Of a DNA stretch of 64,000 bases, positions 1 through 8,797 are shown one piece after another. Under the pieces are notes generated by a model that was not told the origin of the DNA, made no database searches, and saw nothing but the letters and a program-made list of their open reading frames with translations. The DNA lies in NCBI RefSeq assembly GCF_015265435.1, contig NZ_JABJWH010000012.1, forward strand, positions 25,162-89,161, given 5' to 3'. Position 1 is the first letter of the stretch, and the number at the start of each line of letters is the position of its first letter. The position numbers and the translations under genes are program-made. Source of the stretch: Alloalcanivorax profundimaris. Lineage in GTDB: Bacteria; Pseudomonadota; Gammaproteobacteria; Pseudomonadales; Alcanivoracaceae.

Positions 1-35
1 ACTACCTGGTGGAGGGCGTGCGTGGCCAGATCTGA
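1..35 (+). CDS. 3' end of an upstream gene, probably a BMP-type ABC transporter binding protein (partial)
   Basis: An open frame enters from the window edge and ends YLVEGVRGQI before a TGA at 33-35. Only about eleven codons are visible, so the family cannot be read from the sequence. The inference rests on context: a gene for a BMP (basic membrane lipoprotein) family substrate-binding protein normally precedes two nucleoside/urea-type permeases like those that follow. The stop is 27 nt before the next start, with a GGGAG ribosome site between them, so this gene is probably in the same operon. Confidence 0.4.
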   Translation, partial: YLVEGVRGQI

Positions 36-62
36 GCGAGCGCGCGTTAGCGGGAGCCCGTC

Positions 63-1187
63 ATGCTGAAACCCTGGCTGGGGCGGGCCGGCGTGCTGCT
101 GCTGCCGGCCCTGCCCACGCTGTGCGCCCTGGTCACCACGGCGGTGCTGTTCATCGCCTTCCTGCTGATCCAGGGCCGGCCCGCCTGGCAGGCCGGGCCG
201 CTGGTGTTCGAAGGCGCCTTCGGTTCGCTGTTCGCCTGGGAAAACACCCTGATGCGGGCCGCGCCGCTGATGCTCACGGCGCTGTGCGTGGCGCTGCCGG
301 CCCGCGCCGGGCTGATCATCATTGGCGGCGAGGGCGCGCTGGTGCTGGGTGGCCTGGCGGCGGCGGTGACGCCGCTGTGGCTGCCGGCGCTGCCGGCCTG
401 GCCGATGCTGATCGCCATGGGCGTGGCCTCGATGCTGGCCGGCGGGCTATGGATCGGTCTGAGCGGCTGGCTGCGCCAGAAGCGCGGCGTCAACGAGACC
501 ATCGGCAGCCTGCTGCTTTCCTACATTGGTCTGGCGATTTTCCGGCATCTGGTGGAAGGGCCGTTGCGTGATCCCAACAGCCTCAACAAACCGTCCACGC
601 CGCCACTGGATAGCAGCTATCAGATCGGCGTGATCAGCGACAGCTTCTATGTGCACTGGGGCCTGGTGGCGGGCATCGTCGCCTGCGTGCTGGCCTGGGT
701 ACTGGTGCGCTACAGCGTGATCGGCTTCGCCCTGCGGGTGGTGGGTGGCAACCCGCGCACGCCGCGCATGCTGGGGCTGCCGGTGGACCGGCTGGTGCTG
801 CTTACCTGCGTTCTGGGCGGCGGCGCCGCCGGCCTGGCGGGCATGTTCGAGGTGAGCGCGGTGCAGGGCAGCGCCAACACCGCGCTGATCTCCGGCTACG
901 GCACCGCCGGCATCCTGGTGGCTTTCGCCGCCCGCCACAATCCGCTCGCCATCATCGCCTGCGCGATCCTGCTGGGTGGTCTGGAAGCCAGTGGCGGCCT
1001 GCTGCAACGGCGCCTGGGATTGCCCGACGCCACCACCCTGATTCTGCAGGGCATGCTGTTCATCAACCTGCTGGCCTGGGAAACCCTGACCCGCCGCACC
1101 GGCGACTGGCGCCTGTGGCTGCGCGGGCACTGGATCGCGGCGCCGCGCGCCGGGCTCGAGGAAAAAGGAGAAACCAGCCATGGTTGA
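63..1187 (+). CDS. ABC transporter permease, BPD_transp_2 family (nucleoside/urea-derivative type), subunit 1
   Basis: A 374-aa inner-membrane protein of the branched-chain/sugar/nucleoside permease superfamily, with many hydrophobic segments from residue 10 to 345. Typical family stretches include a glycine-rich loop (IIIGGEGALVLGG, about residue 80) and GGGAAGLAGMFEVSAVQG near residue 255. The ATG at 63 follows GGGAG with good spacing. It overlaps the second permease by 8 nt, which implies translational coupling and a heterodimeric channel. The cargo is not readable from the permease. The operon also encodes biuret hydrolase and formamidase, so uptake of biuret, triuret, formamide or a related urea derivative is the inference. 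Confidence 0.88.
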   Translation: MLKPWLGRAGVLLLPALPTLCALVTTAVLFIAFLLIQGRPAWQAGPLVFEGAFGSLFAWENTLMRAAPLMLTALCVALPARAGLIIIGGEGALVLGGLAAAVTPLWLPALPAWPMLIAMGVASMLAGGLWIGLSGWLRQKRGVNETIGSLLLSYIGLAIFRHLVEGPLRDPNSLNKPSTPPLDSSYQIGVISDSFYVHWGLVAGIVACVLAWVLVRYSVIGFALRVVGGNPRTPRMLGLPVDRLVLLTCVLGGGAAGLAGMFEVSAVQGSANTALISGYGTAGILVAFAARHNPLAIIACAILLGGLEASGGLLQRRLGLPDATTLILQGMLFINLLAWETLTRRTGDWRLWLRGHWIAAPRAGLEEKGETSHG

Positions 1188-2100
1188 GTCCGACCTGTCG
1201 ATCTTCCTGCTGGCGCTGCTGGCCGGTGCCATCCGCGTGGGCACGCCCTTTCTGTTCGTCAGCCTGGGGGAATGCCTCACCGAAAAAGGCGGGCGCATCA
1301 ACCTGGGCCTGGAAGGCATCCTGGTCACCGGCGCCATGACCGGCTACGCGGTGTCCTACCTGTCCGGTTCGCCCTGGCTGGGCGTGCTCGCCGCCGGTGG
1401 CGCCGGCCTGTGCCTGGGGCTGGTGCACGGCGTGATCTGCTCGCTGCCCCGGGTCAACGACATCGCCTTCGGTATTGCCCTGATTCTGTTCGGCACCGGC
1501 CTGGCGTTTTTCCTGGGCAAGGATTTCATTCAACCCAGCGCGCCCATGCTGCCGTCCATTCCTCTGGGTGGCTGGAGCGACGACACCCGGGTGCGCTCGG
1601 CGCTCAACGTCAATGTGCTGTTCTTTATCGGCGTGGCGCTGGCGTTCGTGCTGCATTGGGGCCTGCGCGGCACCCGCTGGGGGCTGGTGCTGCGGCTGGT
1701 GGGCGACCACGAGGATTCCGCCCAGGCGCTCGGCTACCGGGCCGCCGGGGTGCGCATCGTGGCCACCGGCGTGGGCGGCTTCCTGGCCGGCGTGGGTGGT
1801 GCCTATTTGTCGCTGTACTACCCGGGCAGCTGGAACGAGGGCCTGTCCAGCGGCCAGGGCCTGATGGCGGTGGCGCTGGTGATCTTCGCCCGCTGGCAAC
1901 CGATCAACTGCCTGTGGGCGGCGTTGCTGTTCGGCGCCGCCGGCGCCGTGGGCCCGGCCCTGCAGGCCATCGGCATTGGCTGGGGCTACTACCTGTTCAA
2001 CGCCATTCCCTATGTGCTGACCCTGGCGGTGATGGTGATCACCTGCCGGCCGGACCGAACCCTGAGCGGCGCGCCCGGCGAACTCAGCCTGAACCGATAA
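1180..2100 (+). CDS. ABC transporter permease, BPD_transp_2 family, subunit 2
   Basis: A 306-aa multi-span membrane protein, the shorter partner of the preceding permease. It shows the family's conserved N-terminal segment (LGECLTEKGGRINLGLEGILVTGA, split here only for recognition) that sits in the cytoplasmic coupling region of BMP/nucleoside transporters, and a central GVGGFLAGVGGAYLSL segment. The ATG at 1180 lies inside the end of subunit 1 and follows AAAAAGGAG. It is followed after 22 nt by formamidase. Together with the double ATPase at 3821-5353 it would form a complete importer, although two hydrolase genes are inserted between permease and ATPase. Confidence 0.87.
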   Translation: MVESDLSIFLLALLAGAIRVGTPFLFVSLGECLTEKGGRINLGLEGILVTGAMTGYAVSYLSGSPWLGVLAAGGAGLCLGLVHGVICSLPRVNDIAFGIALILFGTGLAFFLGKDFIQPSAPMLPSIPLGGWSDDTRVRSALNVNVLFFIGVALAFVLHWGLRGTRWGLVLRLVGDHEDSAQALGYRAAGVRIVATGVGGFLAGVGGAYLSLYYPGSWNEGLSSGQGLMAVALVIFARWQPINCLWAALLFGAAGAVGPALQAIGIGWGYYLFNAIPYVLTLAVMVITCRPDRTLSGAPGELSLNR

Positions 2101-2122
2101 CCCGACGAGAGAAGGTATTCCC

Positions 2123-3127
2123 ATGTCCAGCGGACTCTCCGGTTTGAACAAAACCCCCAACGGCGTGGTGATGGGGCTGGCGCAACTGGCGCTGCCCGAT
2201 CCGCGCACCCGCGATGAACTCTGGCAACAGACGCAACGCGTCATCGAGATGATCGGCAAGGCCCGGCGTTCCATGCCGGAGATGGACCTGATCGTGTTTC
2301 CGGAATATTCCCTGCACGGCCTGTCCATGGACACCTCGCCGGACATCATGTGCGACCTGGACGGCCCGGAAGTGGCGGCGCTCAAGCAGGCCTGCGTCGA
2401 TCATAAAATCTGGGGCTGCTTCTCGATCATGGAGGCCAACCCCAACGGCAACCCGTTCAATTCCGGTCTGATCATCGACGACACCGGCGCGCTGAAACTC
2501 TACTACCGCAAGATGCACCCCTGGGTGCCGGTGGAACCCTGGGAGCCCGGCGACCAGGGCATTCCGGTGTGCGAAGGGCCCAACGGCTCGACCCTGGCGC
2601 TGATCATCTGCCACGACGGCATGTTCCCGGAGATGGCCCGGGAGTGTGCCTACAAGGGCGCCGAGATCATGATCCGCACCGCCGGCTATACGGCGCCGAT
2701 CCGCCACTCCTGGAAGATCACCAACCAGGCCAACGCCTTCACCAACCTGATGCAAACCGCCAGCGTCTGCATGTGCGGCTCCGACGGCACCTTCGATTCC
2801 ATGGGCGAGGCCATGTTCGTCGATTTCGACGGGGTGCCCCTGGTGGAAGGCGGCGGCCGCGCCGACGAAATCGTCTGCTGCGAGCTGCGCCCGGACCTGG
2901 TGCGCGAAGCCCGCGAGCACTGGGGCGTGGAGAACAACATCTACCAGTTCGGCCACCGCGGCTACGTGGCGGTGAAAGGCGGCGCCGGCGATTGCCCCTA
3001 CACCTATATGCAGGACCTGGCGGCGGGCCGTTACCGGCTGCCCTGGGAAGACAAGGTGAAACACACCGACGGCCGCGCCTTTGGTTTCGAGCCGCCGGAA
3101 CGGACCTACAAGCCGGGAGGCCACTGA
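2123..3127 (+). CDS. amiF: formamidase (formamide to formate and ammonia)
   Basis: A 334-aa nitrilase-superfamily amidase, the same length as the Helicobacter pylori formamidase AmiF that it resembles. The Glu-Lys-Cys catalytic triad is visible: Glu61 in FPEYSLHG, Lys130 in YYRKMHPW and Cys163 in [10 protein letters not shown]. The stretch [19 protein letters not shown] is also typical of the aliphatic amidase/formamidase branch. The enzyme is cytoplasmic and releases ammonia from short amides. Its place between transporter permeases and biuret hydrolase suggests that several small amide-nitrogen compounds are used together. An aliphatic amidase (AmiE) is the main alternative, but length and the internal signature favour formamidase. 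Confidence 0.88.
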   Translation: MSSGLSGLNKTPNGVVMGLAQLALPDPRTRDELWQQTQRVIEMIGKARRSMPEMDLIVFPEYSLHGLSMDTSPDIMCDLDGPEVAALKQACVDHKIWGCFSIMEANPNGNPFNSGLIIDDTGALKLYYRKMHPWVPVEPWEPGDQGIPVCEGPNGSTLALIICHDGMFPEMARECAYKGAEIMIRTAGYTAPIRHSWKITNQANAFTNLMQTASVCMCGSDGTFDSMGEAMFVDFDGVPLVEGGGRADEIVCCELRPDLVREAREHWGVENNIYQFGHRGYVAVKGGAGDCPYTYMQDLAAGRYRLPWEDKVKHTDGRAFGFEPPERTYKPGGH

Positions 3128-3128
3128 T

Positions 3129-3818
3129 ATGAGCGAGCACTTCATCACCGCCGATCCCTACCCCTGGCCGTACAACGGCGATCTGCGCCCGGACAACACG
3201 GCGCTGATCGTCATCGACATGCAGACCGACTTCTGCGGCAAGGGCGGGTACGTGGACAGCATGGGCTACGACCTGTCCCTGACCCGGGCGCCCATCGAAC
3301 CGATCAAAAGCGTGCTGGCGGCCCTGCGCGAACGGGGCTTCATGATCATCCATACCCGCGAGGGGCACCGCCCGGATCTGGCCGACCTGCCCGCCAATAA
3401 ACGCTGGCGCTCGCAACGGATCGGCGCCGGCATCGGCGACGCCGGCCCCTGTGGCCGCATCCTGGTGCGCGGCGAACCGGGCTGGGACATCATTCCGGAG
3501 CTGGCGCCCCTGGACGGCGAGGTGATCATCGACAAGCCCGGCAAGGGCTCGTTCTGCGCCACCGACCTGGAGCTGATTCTGAACACCCGTGGCATCGACA
3601 ACATTATTCTCACCGGCATCACCACGGACGTGTGCGTGCACACCACCATGCGCGAAGCCAACGACCGGGGCTTCGAATGCCTGCTGCTGGAGGACTGCTG
3701 CGGCGCCACCGATCAAGGCAACCATGACGCCGCCATCAAGATGGTGAAAATGCAGGGCGGCGTGTTCGGCAGCGTGGCCGATTCCAAGGCCCTGCTGGAC
3801 GGCCTGGGAGCACTGTGA
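3129..3818 (+). CDS. biuH: biuret amidohydrolase (biuret to allophanate and ammonia)
   Basis: A 229-aa isochorismatase-like cysteine hydrolase. It matches what I recall of Rhizobium leguminosarum BiuH very closely over its whole length: an [14 protein letters not shown] start, the [15 protein letters not shown] block, the [20 protein letters not shown] block and the [18 protein letters not shown] block. The catalytic Asp-Lys-Cys triad falls at Asp30, Lys136 and Cys169, with the same 33-residue Lys-Cys spacing as BiuH. The ATG at 3129 begins one base after the formamidase stop, so it is preferred over in-frame starts further upstream inside formamidase. No allophanate hydrolase gene (AtzF/DUR1,2 type) is in the window, so the product must be handled elsewhere. 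Confidence 0.92.
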   Translation: MSEHFITADPYPWPYNGDLRPDNTALIVIDMQTDFCGKGGYVDSMGYDLSLTRAPIEPIKSVLAALRERGFMIIHTREGHRPDLADLPANKRWRSQRIGAGIGDAGPCGRILVRGEPGWDIIPELAPLDGEVIIDKPGKGSFCATDLELILNTRGIDNIILTGITTDVCVHTTMREANDRGFECLLLEDCCGATDQGNHDAAIKMVKMQGGVFGSVADSKALLDGLGAL

Positions 3819-3820
3819 CC

Positions 3821-5353
3821 ATGCGTGCCCTGAAGCTGGAAACCATCGGCGCCAGCAAGACCTTCGGCACGTTCCGGGCCCTGGACAAGGTGTCCCTGAC
3901 GGTGCGCGCCGGCACCGTGCACGCCCTGCTGGGCGAGAACGGCGCCGGCAAGAGCACCCTGGTGAAGGGGCTGGTGGGCTACTCGCCCCTGGACGAGGGC
4001 AACATCCTGGTGGACGACCGGGAGTACGCCGTGCGTTTGCCCCGGGACGCCCATGGCCTGGGCATCGGCATGGTCTATCAGCATTTCACCGTGGCCCCCG
4101 GCCTCACCGTGGCCGAGAACCTGGTGCTGGCGCGCGGCGATCTGCCGGCGCGCATTCACTGGAAGGCGGAGCGTGAGCGACTGCGCGCCTTCATGGACAG
4201 GATGCCGTTCAAGCTGGACCCGGACCGGCCGGTGACGGCCCTGGCCGCCGGCGAAAAACAGAAGCTGGAGATCCTCAAGCAGCTGTATCTGGACCGGCGC
4301 CTGATCATTCTCGACGAACCCACCTCGGTGCTCACCCCCCAGGAGGCGGATGAAGTGCTGGGGCTGATGCGCGATCTGGCCCACGACGGCCAGGTGTCGG
4401 TGCTGATGATCACCCATAAATTCCGCGAAGTGACCGCCTTCGCCGACGATGTCACCGTGCTGCGCAAGGGCGCCCTGGTGGGCAGCTGCAAGGTGGCGGA
4501 CACCACCCCCGAGGCGCTGGCGGAATGGATGATGGGGCGCAGCGATGACCGCACCGTGGCCGGCGAACGGCCGCCGGTGGACCCGGAGCGCGCGCCGGCC
4601 CTGGAAGTGGCCGGCCTGAAAGTGAACAACGACAAGGGCGTGCGCGCGGTGCACGGTGCCTCCTTCGTGGTGCGGCCCGGCGAGATCCTGGGCGTGGCCG
4701 GCATCTCCGGCAACGGCCAGCGGGAACTCACCGAGGCCCTGCTGGGCCAGCGCAAACGGGAAGCCGGCGCGGTGCGCGTGCACGGCGAGCCCTACCATGC
4801 CAGCCGCCGGGAAATGCTTGACCGGGGCGTGCACAGCCTGCCCGAGGAGCCGCTGCGCAACGCCAGCGTGGCGAGCATGTCGGTGGCGGAGAACCTGGCC
4901 CTGCGCAGCTTCGACCAGGCGCCGATCCGCCGCCAGGGCTGGCGGGTCAGCCGCCGGGTGATCCGCGAGCAGGCGCGTGGCCTGATCGAGCGTTTCCAGG
5001 TCACGCCGCCGGACCCGGACCGGCCCATCGGCACCCTCTCCGGCGGCAACGTGCAGCGCGCGGTGCTGGCCCGGGAGCTCACCGAGGAGGTGCGCGTGCT
5101 GATCGTGTCCAACCCGGTGTTCGGTCTCGACTTCGCCTCCGTGGCGATGATCCACCAGCGGCTGATGGACGCCCGCAACCGGGGCGCCGCCGTGCTGCTG
5201 CTCAGCGAGGACCTGGACGAACTGCTGGAACTGGCGGACCGCATCCTGGTGATCCACGACGGCGAGCTGGTGTTCGAGACCCCGGCGGGCCGGGCCGACC
5301 GCGCCGAGCTGGGCGCGCACATGGCCGGCGGCGGCGAGCGGGAGGCGTCATGA
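3821..5353 (+). CDS. ABC transporter ATP-binding protein with two nucleotide-binding domains
   Basis: A 510-aa double ATPase of the sugar/nucleoside importer class. Domain 1 has a full Walker A (GENGAGKST), the signature [15 protein letters not shown], and Walker [12 protein letters not shown]. Domain 2 has the degenerate P-loop usual for this class ([16 protein letters not shown]), the signature LSGGNVQR, and a Walker B with Asn in place of Glu ([11 protein letters not shown]). This fits one weak and one active ATP site. It energises the two permeases at 63-2100. A GTG at 3815 overlapping the biuH stop (GTGA) is an alternative start, but the ATG at 3821 has better spacing from GGGAG. Confidence 0.9.
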   Translation: MRALKLETIGASKTFGTFRALDKVSLTVRAGTVHALLGENGAGKSTLVKGLVGYSPLDEGNILVDDREYAVRLPRDAHGLGIGMVYQHFTVAPGLTVAENLVLARGDLPARIHWKAERERLRAFMDRMPFKLDPDRPVTALAAGEKQKLEILKQLYLDRRLIILDEPTSVLTPQEADEVLGLMRDLAHDGQVSVLMITHKFREVTAFADDVTVLRKGALVGSCKVADTTPEALAEWMMGRSDDRTVAGERPPVDPERAPALEVAGLKVNNDKGVRAVHGASFVVRPGEILGVAGISGNGQRELTEALLGQRKREAGAVRVHGEPYHASRREMLDRGVHSLPEEPLRNASVASMSVAENLALRSFDQAPIRRQGWRVSRRVIREQARGLIERFQVTPPDPDRPIGTLSGGNVQRAVLARELTEEVRVLIVSNPVFGLDFASVAMIHQRLMDARNRGAAVLLLSEDLDELLELADRILVIHDGELVFETPAGRADRAELGAHMAGGGEREAS

Positions 5354-6033
5354 TCGAAGTGGCGGCGCGCCCCGGCGTTTACCGGTTCGACCCGGCCACC
5401 ACCGCCCTGGTGGTGATCGACATGCAGCGGGATTTTCTCGACCCCGGCGGCTTTGGCGCCGCCCTGGGCAACGACGTCACGCCCCTGCGCGCCATCATTC
5501 CGGCGGTGGCGGAGCTGCTGGCGCTGGCGCGCCGTCATGGCCTCACCGTGATTCACACCCGCGAATCCCACGCCCCGGACCTGTCCGATTGCCCGCCGGC
5601 CAAACACCAGCAGGGCAAGCCCGGCCTGCGCATCGGCGACCCGGGGCCCATGGGCCGGATTCTGATTCGCGGTGAACCCGGCAATCAGATCGTGCCGGAG
5701 CTGGCGCCCCTGGACGGCGAATGGGTGATCGACAAGCCGGGCAAGGGCATGTTCTACGCCACCGGCCTGGACCGGCGGCTGCGCGAGGCCGGCATCGAGA
5801 CCCTGCTGTTCGCCGGCGTCACCACCGAAGTGTGCGTGCAGACCAGCATGCGCGAGGCCTGTGACCGGGGTTATCGCGGCCTGCTGATCGAGGACGCCAC
5901 GGAAAGTTATTTCCCTGAATTCAAACGGGCCACCCTGGAAATGGTCGTGGCCCAGGGCGGCATCGTCGGCCAGGTGGCCGGCCTGGCCGCCCTGGACGCG
6001 GCCCTGACACAGGCCACGAAAGAGGAATCCTGA
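5350..6033 (+). CDS. isochorismatase-family cysteine hydrolase, triuret or biuret hydrolase-like
   Basis: A 227-aa paralogue of biuH in the same operon. It keeps the triad Asp24 (VVIDMQRDF), Lys129 ([14 protein letters not shown]) and Cys162 ([18 protein letters not shown]), and the [20 protein letters not shown] substrate-lid region differs from BiuH. A second BiuH-like enzyme beside biuH is the arrangement reported for triuret hydrolase (TrtA) in Herbaspirillum, where TrtA makes the biuret that BiuH uses. That makes TrtA activity a reasonable inference, not a demonstrated one. A ureidoacrylate hydrolase (RutB) is less likely because no other rut gene is nearby. The ATG overlaps the ATPase stop (ATGA). 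Confidence 0.75.
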   Translation: MIEVAARPGVYRFDPATTALVVIDMQRDFLDPGGFGAALGNDVTPLRAIIPAVAELLALARRHGLTVIHTRESHAPDLSDCPPAKHQQGKPGLRIGDPGPMGRILIRGEPGNQIVPELAPLDGEWVIDKPGKGMFYATGLDRRLREAGIETLLFAGVTTEVCVQTSMREACDRGYRGLLIEDATESYFPEFKRATLEMVVAQGGIVGQVAGLAALDAALTQATKEES

Positions 6034-6034
6034 T

Positions 6035-6430
6035 ATGACGGCTTCACCGGAAATCAACCGGCCCCGGGCGGTGGCGGAAGTACGCACCGCCTTCGAGGAC
6101 TACGAGCGGGCGCTGCTGGACAACAATCTGGCGGTGCTGGACGGCTACTTCTGGGACCACGCCGCCACGGTGCGCTACGGCGTGGCGGAAAACCTGCACG
6201 GCGGCGAGGAGATCGCCCGCTACCGGCGCCAGTGCCAGCCGGTCGGCCCGGGCCGCAAGCTGTTCAACACCGTGATCACCACCTTCGGCGATGACTACGC
6301 CACGGTCAGTACCCAATTCCGTGACGGTGTCACCGAGCGGGTGGGGCGGCAGATGCAGACCTGGGTGCGGTTCGAGGATGGCTGGAAGGTGGTGGCCGCC
6401 CATGTGAGCGTGGACCTGAGCACGCTCTGA
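6035..6430 (+). CDS. DUF3225 NTF2-like protein, HpxZ/AtzH family
   Basis: A 131-aa cytosolic protein with an NTF2-like cone fold signature: VRTAFEDYERALLDNNLAVLD, a WDHAATVRYGVAENLHG strand-turn, TTFGDDYATVSTQF and a GRQMQTWVRF-GWKVVAAHVS ending. DUF3225 proteins occur in oxalurate/uric acid clusters (HpxZ) and in s-triazine/cyanuric acid clusters (AtzH), each time beside amidohydrolases acting on carboxylated ureas. Its place as the last gene of a biuret operon fits that theme and suggests action on a carboxyurea intermediate. The exact reaction cannot be read from the sequence. It begins one base after the preceding stop. Confidence 0.82.
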   Translation: MTASPEINRPRAVAEVRTAFEDYERALLDNNLAVLDGYFWDHAATVRYGVAENLHGGEEIARYRRQCQPVGPGRKLFNTVITTFGDDYATVSTQFRDGVTERVGRQMQTWVRFEDGWKVVAAHVSVDLSTL

Positions 6431-6458
6431 TCCGGCGGCGGCGCGTTCAAATCAGCGC

Positions 6459-6473
6459 TGTAATACTATAACA
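6459..6473 (+). promoter_or_regulatory. Zur box (zinc uptake regulator operator)
   Basis: TGTAATACTATAACA is a 7-1-7 palindrome with six of seven pairs matching. It fits the enterobacterial/Vibrio Zur consensus core TGTTATANTATAACA at 14 of 15 positions. It ends 42 nt before the ATG of the M23 peptidase at 6516, a normal operator position, so zinc starvation would be expected to raise expression of that gene. Site recognition is by eye only. Confidence 0.72.
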
Positions 6474-6515
6474 TCGGCGTCTTCGTCGTCCGTCACCCGC
6501 CCTTGGGGGAACGCC

Positions 6516-7805
6516 ATGTCCCGTTCGCCGCTGTCCTGGCCGTCCGTCCTGTTGCCGCCGCTGTTGATCGCCCTGTCCGTGGCGTTCTGGTGGCGCTATC
6601 ACCCGCGCCCGGAACCGCCGCCGATGACCGACCAGGCGCTGCTGCGGCTGGCCGCCGACACCGACTTCCACAACCTGGACCCGACGCCGGCGCCGCTGCC
6701 CTGGGAGCACTACACCATTCAGCAGGGCGATCTGCTGACCCATCTGTGGAAGGAACAATGGCAACTGCCCACGGCCACTCTCTACCGGCTTATCGAGGAC
6801 GCCGATCAGGGCCAGCGGCTCAACCGTCTGCGCCCGGGCCAGCACCTGGAATGGCGCGCCGACAGTGACGGCCGCCTGTTGGCTCTGCGGCTCTGGGAGA
6901 GCGATGCCGAGGGTTACCAATGGGATCTGGACGGCGACGCCATCCACGGCCAGGTGCTGGAAAAAGAGCGGGCCAGCCACCGGGTGCGCGTGGCCGGCAT
7001 CGTTCGGACGTCCCTGGCCGCCGCCCTGGCCGGCCAGCCGGCCCTCGCCGGCGCCGCCGGTTCGGTGAGCGCCCAGCTCGCCGAGCTGCTGCCGTTGTCC
7101 CGCCAGGCCCGCCGTGGCGACCGTTTCTCCCTGCTGGTGGACGTGGAACGGCTGGACGGCGGCGAGCGCGCCTACTCCGCCAAGCTGATGGGCTTCGATT
7201 ACCAAGGCGCCCGTCTGCAAGCCAGTGCCGCCCGCTTCGACGACGACCGCTTCTACCGGCCCGATGGCACCAGCCTGCTGCCCAGCTTCTGGCGTCATCC
7301 GTTCGCCGAATCGCACCACTACCGCATCAGTTCACCGTTCAACCTGCATCGCCACCACCCGATCACCGGTCGCATCAGCCCCCATTACGGCACCGACTTC
7401 GCCATGCCCACCGGCTCGCCGGTGGCGGCCCCGGCGGACGGCGTGGTACGCCGCGTCACCCATGGGCTGCTGGCCGGCAACTATGTGGTGCTGGACCACG
7501 GCAACGGCTACCGCACCCGCTATATGCACCTGAGCAAGGTGCGCGTACACCCCGGCGACACCGTCCGCCAGGGCCAGGTGATCGCCCTGAGCGGTAACAC
7601 CGGCCGCAGCACCGGGCCGCACCTGCACTATGAACTGCGCATGAACGGCCGGCCGGTGAACGCCATGAAGGTACCGCTGCCCACCAAGGGGCAACTGGCC
7701 AGCGACGAGCTGACCCGGTTCCGCAATCAATATGCCGCCTACTTCGACTTCCCCGCCGACGCCAACGACGGCACCGAAGTGGCCCACCGCGACCCGGAGC
7801 AATAA
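6516..7805 (+). CDS. zinc-starvation-type murein DD-endopeptidase, M23/LytM family (ShyB/MepM-like)
   Basis: A 429-aa peptidoglycan endopeptidase. A single N-terminal membrane anchor (residues 10-26) is followed by an OapA/LysM-like domain (about 65-110), a Csd3-type middle domain (about 130-255) and a C-terminal LytM domain. All zinc ligands and catalytic residues of an active M23 enzyme are present: His290 and Asp294 (HYGTD), His338 (YMHLS) and His369/His371 (HLHYEL). It is expected to cleave peptide crosslinks in the periplasm. The Zur box directly upstream recalls Vibrio cholerae ShyB and E. coli MepM/YebA, M23 endopeptidases of about the same length tied to Zur control. It stands alone, between the biuret operon and a REP repeat. 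Confidence 0.9.
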   Translation: MSRSPLSWPSVLLPPLLIALSVAFWWRYHPRPEPPPMTDQALLRLAADTDFHNLDPTPAPLPWEHYTIQQGDLLTHLWKEQWQLPTATLYRLIEDADQGQRLNRLRPGQHLEWRADSDGRLLALRLWESDAEGYQWDLDGDAIHGQVLEKERASHRVRVAGIVRTSLAAALAGQPALAGAAGSVSAQLAELLPLSRQARRGDRFSLLVDVERLDGGERAYSAKLMGFDYQGARLQASAARFDDDRFYRPDGTSLLPSFWRHPFAESHHYRISSPFNLHRHHPITGRISPHYGTDFAMPTGSPVAAPADGVVRRVTHGLLAGNYVVLDHGNGYRTRYMHLSKVRVHPGDTVRQGQVIALSGNTGRSTGPHLHYELRMNGRPVNAMKVPLPTKGQLASDELTRFRNQYAAYFDFPADANDGTEVAHRDPEQ

Positions 7806-7843
7806 CCCCGCGTTGGGTGGCGTTTAAAGGTAGAAGGGCTTTT

Positions 7844-7917
7844 GTAGGAGCGGCTTTAGCCGCGATGGCTCCCAGGCTGATCGCGGCTAAAGCGGAGCGC
7901 CGCTCGGCCGCTCCTAC
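7844..7917. repeat. REP doublet (BIME-like palindromic repeat)
   Basis: Two inverted copies of a REP unit. Left GTAGGAG plus GCTTTAGCCGCGAT (7844-7850, 7853-7866) is mirrored by ATCGCGGCTAAAGC (7880-7893) and CTCCTAC (7911-7917). The intervening GCGGAGCGCCGCTC forms a further hairpin. Such GTAGGAGCGGCTTTAGCCGCGA units are common intergenic REPs in pseudomonads and relatives, usually mobilised by a RAYT transposase. No RAYT gene is in the window. The element fills most of the gap between the M23 gene and the convergent DUF3037 gene and may act as transcript ends for both. Confidence 0.8.
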
Positions 7918-7966
7918 GGCGGGGGCGGTTCGATGGCGTCGGCTGCCGCTTGTCTTGAGATAATGT

Positions 7967-8797
7967 TTATTGAATGGCGAAGTCGCGGATTGCCTGGCGA
8001 CTGTCATGGTCCTGATCGAGAACAATCTCGGCGTATTGGGCAAGGTCTTCCTGAACTTCCTGGAAAGCGAAGTGCCGCTTCTTGGCATCCGTGCTATCGC
8101 CGGGGCGGGGCCCCTGGATAGCGAAGAGCACTTTTTCGGGCTTCAGACCAAAGTGTTCGAGGCGCTTTAGTTTAACGCTCCACCGGTCGGCATGGTCATA
8201 GATAGCGTTCGGTGTTTTCAGGCCGAGATAAAGAGGCTTGATGGCCTTGGCCGCTCTGTCATTGATCATCTGAACGAGCGGAAACTGAACGCTGTATACG
8301 TCGGTGCCCAACTTTCTTGTCTTGAACGGTGCCGGGAGATTCAGGCCCTTAAGGCTTTCTCTGACCTTTTTCTCCAGCCGTGCCTCGTAATTGGCATCTT
8401 TTGCAAAACCGTGGCGAACGTAATGTTCGAACAGCGCGTCCAGTTCCGCTTTGGGGTCTTCGGTGAGCACGACCCTTGGAGCACCAAAGCGCAGAATCGT
8501 TTCTCGCGGATGGATCAGCCCTTCGAAAGCCGCCATCAGGTCGCGTTGGCCGCCGCCGGTGACCAGATCCCGGACGCGCTCCAATTCCCGGGCCAGATTG
8601 GCGGTGGCGAAACGGTAAAGCTTCACATCCAGGTTCTGGAAGAAAGCGGTGTACCTGGACGTTCTCCTGGTTTCCAGACGAAAATCGAGCAACCCGGTCT
8701 TTTCGCAAACGAGCAGCATGCCGACGTTGGCGAACTCGCCGGTTTCCGGGTAGGGCTGAAACTGAATAACGCTGTACTTGCAGGCGAAGCGCTTCAT
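7967..8797 (-). CDS. DUF3037 family protein
   Basis: A 276-aa cytosolic protein that opens MKRFACKYSVIQFQPYPETGEFANVGMLL, the hallmark start of DUF3037, followed by a long charged helical body. No biochemical function is known to me. The ATG at 8797 overlaps the stop of the upstream HipA-like gene as ATGA, so it is preferred over an in-frame TTG four codons earlier. DUF3037 genes commonly follow HipA-like kinase genes, suggesting a two-gene functional unit. Codon choice in this pair looks less GC-rich than in its neighbours, which hints at transfer. Convergent with the M23 gene across a REP doublet. Confidence 0.82.
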   Translation of the reverse strand: MKRFACKYSVIQFQPYPETGEFANVGMLLVCEKTGLLDFRLETRRTSRYTAFFQNLDVKLYRFATANLARELERVRDLVTGGGQRDLMAAFEGLIHPRETILRFGAPRVVLTEDPKAELDALFEHYVRHGFAKDANYEARLEKKVRESLKGLNLPAPFKTRKLGTDVYSVQFPLVQMINDRAAKAIKPLYLGLKTPNAIYDHADRWSVKLKRLEHFGLKPEKVLFAIQGPRPGDSTDAKKRHFAFQEVQEDLAQYAEIVLDQDHDSRQAIRDFAIQ

